Assembly (NCBI RefSeq): GCF_014646895.1
Contig: NZ_BMOD01000057.1
Coordinates: forward strand, 1 to 5,332
Length of the DNA stretch: 5,332 nucleotides
Source of the DNA: Deinococcus roseus
Lineage (GTDB): Bacteria; Deinococcota; Deinococci; Deinococcales; Deinococcaceae
Direction of reading: 5' to 3'
A program made the position numbers and the translations under genes. Shown here piece after piece: positions 5,014-5,332 of the stretch (position 1 is its first letter; every line of letters starts with the position of its first letter). The notes beneath the pieces are model-generated. The model was not told where the DNA came from. It saw only the letters and a program-made list of their open reading frames with translations, and searched no databases.

Positions 5014-5037
5014 CCTCCTAGAGACTTAGCTATTCTA
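5014..5037 (-). promoter_or_regulatory. -10 box and ribosome site of the 197-residue exported protein gene
   Basis: TAGAAT (5037-5032) would start a transcript near 5025, giving a short leader with AGGAGG (5019-5014) before the GTG. No good -35 is visible. A TATAAA about 22 nt further up is an alternative -10. The box sits in the small palindrome GCTA-TTC-TAGC (5029-5039), a possible operator. Confidence 0.45.
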
Positions 5038-5115
5038 GCATTACTCCCTAAATTTTTATACTTTGCCCTAGACTAACTACCTAACGCAAGATAATTATGC
5101 TTGGCACTTAAAAAG

Positions 5116-5332
5116 CTACTTACTCCAGGCGAACCTGAGTTCTTCCCAGACGCCCAAGCGTTTCAACTTGGCTACAAACACAGCTCCATAGTTTGTGGAA
5201 ATTTTATCGTTCTGGTCACCCAAAATGCTCAACAGAGAAGTCTGAACCACCTGCCAGTAATCCCGTCCATGCTGGCTGGCCTCGATCAGACGCCATAGCA
5301 CCCAGCGGTAAAGGTTCACACTGGCGTCTCGC
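5116..5332 (-). CDS. C-terminal part of the putative replication initiator (join-spanning gene)
   Basis: This is the end of the gene that starts at 987. Positions 5251-5332 duplicate 1-82, so the unique portion is 5116-5250 (45 codons including the stop), following codon 329 without a frame change. It encodes the end of a probable helical segment and finishes ...WEELRFAWSK. If read alone, an internal ATG at 5319 gives a 67-residue fragment, but that is an artefact of the linear cut and not a start. No convincing terminator follows the stop before the promoter of the next minus-strand gene near 5037. Confidence 0.72.
   Translation of the reverse strand, partial: RDASVNLYRWVLWRLIEASQHGRDYWQVVQTSLLSILGDQNDKISTNYGAVFVAKLKRLGVWEELRFAWSK
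5251..5332. repeat. Right copy of 82-bp terminal direct repeat (circular overlap)
   Basis: Identical to positions 1-82, see that entry. Removing this copy gives the likely unit-length plasmid of 5,250 bp. Confidence 0.93.

Overview
The window looks like one complete small circular plasmid of about 5,250 bp, opened inside a gene. The last 82 bases (5251-5332) repeat the first 82 exactly, and a reading frame entering position 1 on the minus strand continues in frame from 5250 to a stop at 5116. The best guess for the host is Deinococcus or a relative. The backbone genes are GC-rich with many CTG/CAG codons, several promoters fit the TAnnnT -10 pattern, and two genes start about six bases below a -10 box, as in the leaderless mRNAs common in Deinococcus. 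The host call is an inference with moderate confidence.

Layout: (i) 987 down to 1, then 5250 down to 5116 (minus): a 373-residue protein with a winged-helix segment, the likely replication initiator. Its leader carries an extended -10 promoter and an inverted repeat that reads as a plus-strand terminator, suggesting antisense RNA control. (ii) 1100-1296: a G/C-rich hairpin and a perfect 13-8-13 inverted repeat. (iii) 1297-1794 (minus): an AT-rich gene for a small exported protein with a good leaderless promoter. (iv) 1869-2672 (minus): an HTH/coiled-coil/C-terminal membrane-anchor protein, probably for plasmid segregation. (v) about 2813-3700 (plus): no believable protein gene, but a large structured RNA. 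(vi) 3771-4388 (plus): a basic protein of unknown function. (vii) 4415-5008 (minus): a second AT-rich gene for an exported protein.

The outstanding feature is (v). It reads as a circularly permuted group II intron (CP group II ribozyme). A domain V hairpin with the AGC triad and a 2-nt bulge, followed by a domain VI hairpin with a bulged A eight nucleotides from an AY end, lies UPSTREAM of domains I-III. Domain III shows a CGTAGTAGT motif and a UUCG-capped hairpin. The two halves of domain IV sit at opposite ends of the element and can pair through an 11-bp helix (3568-3578 with 2864-2874), closing the permuted structure. An EBS1-like loop (3357-3363) is complementary to 2996-3002. This places the 5' splice site near 3003/3004 and predicts a tiny back-spliced RNA circle of about 52 nt (2952-3003).

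Together the plasmid has a replication module with probable RNA control, a single-protein membrane-tethered segregation candidate, a circle-making ribozyme, an unknown basic protein just after it, and two AT-rich secreted cargo genes that look acquired from elsewhere. No transposase, integrase, relaxase, resistance gene, tRNA, rRNA or CRISPR array is visible.
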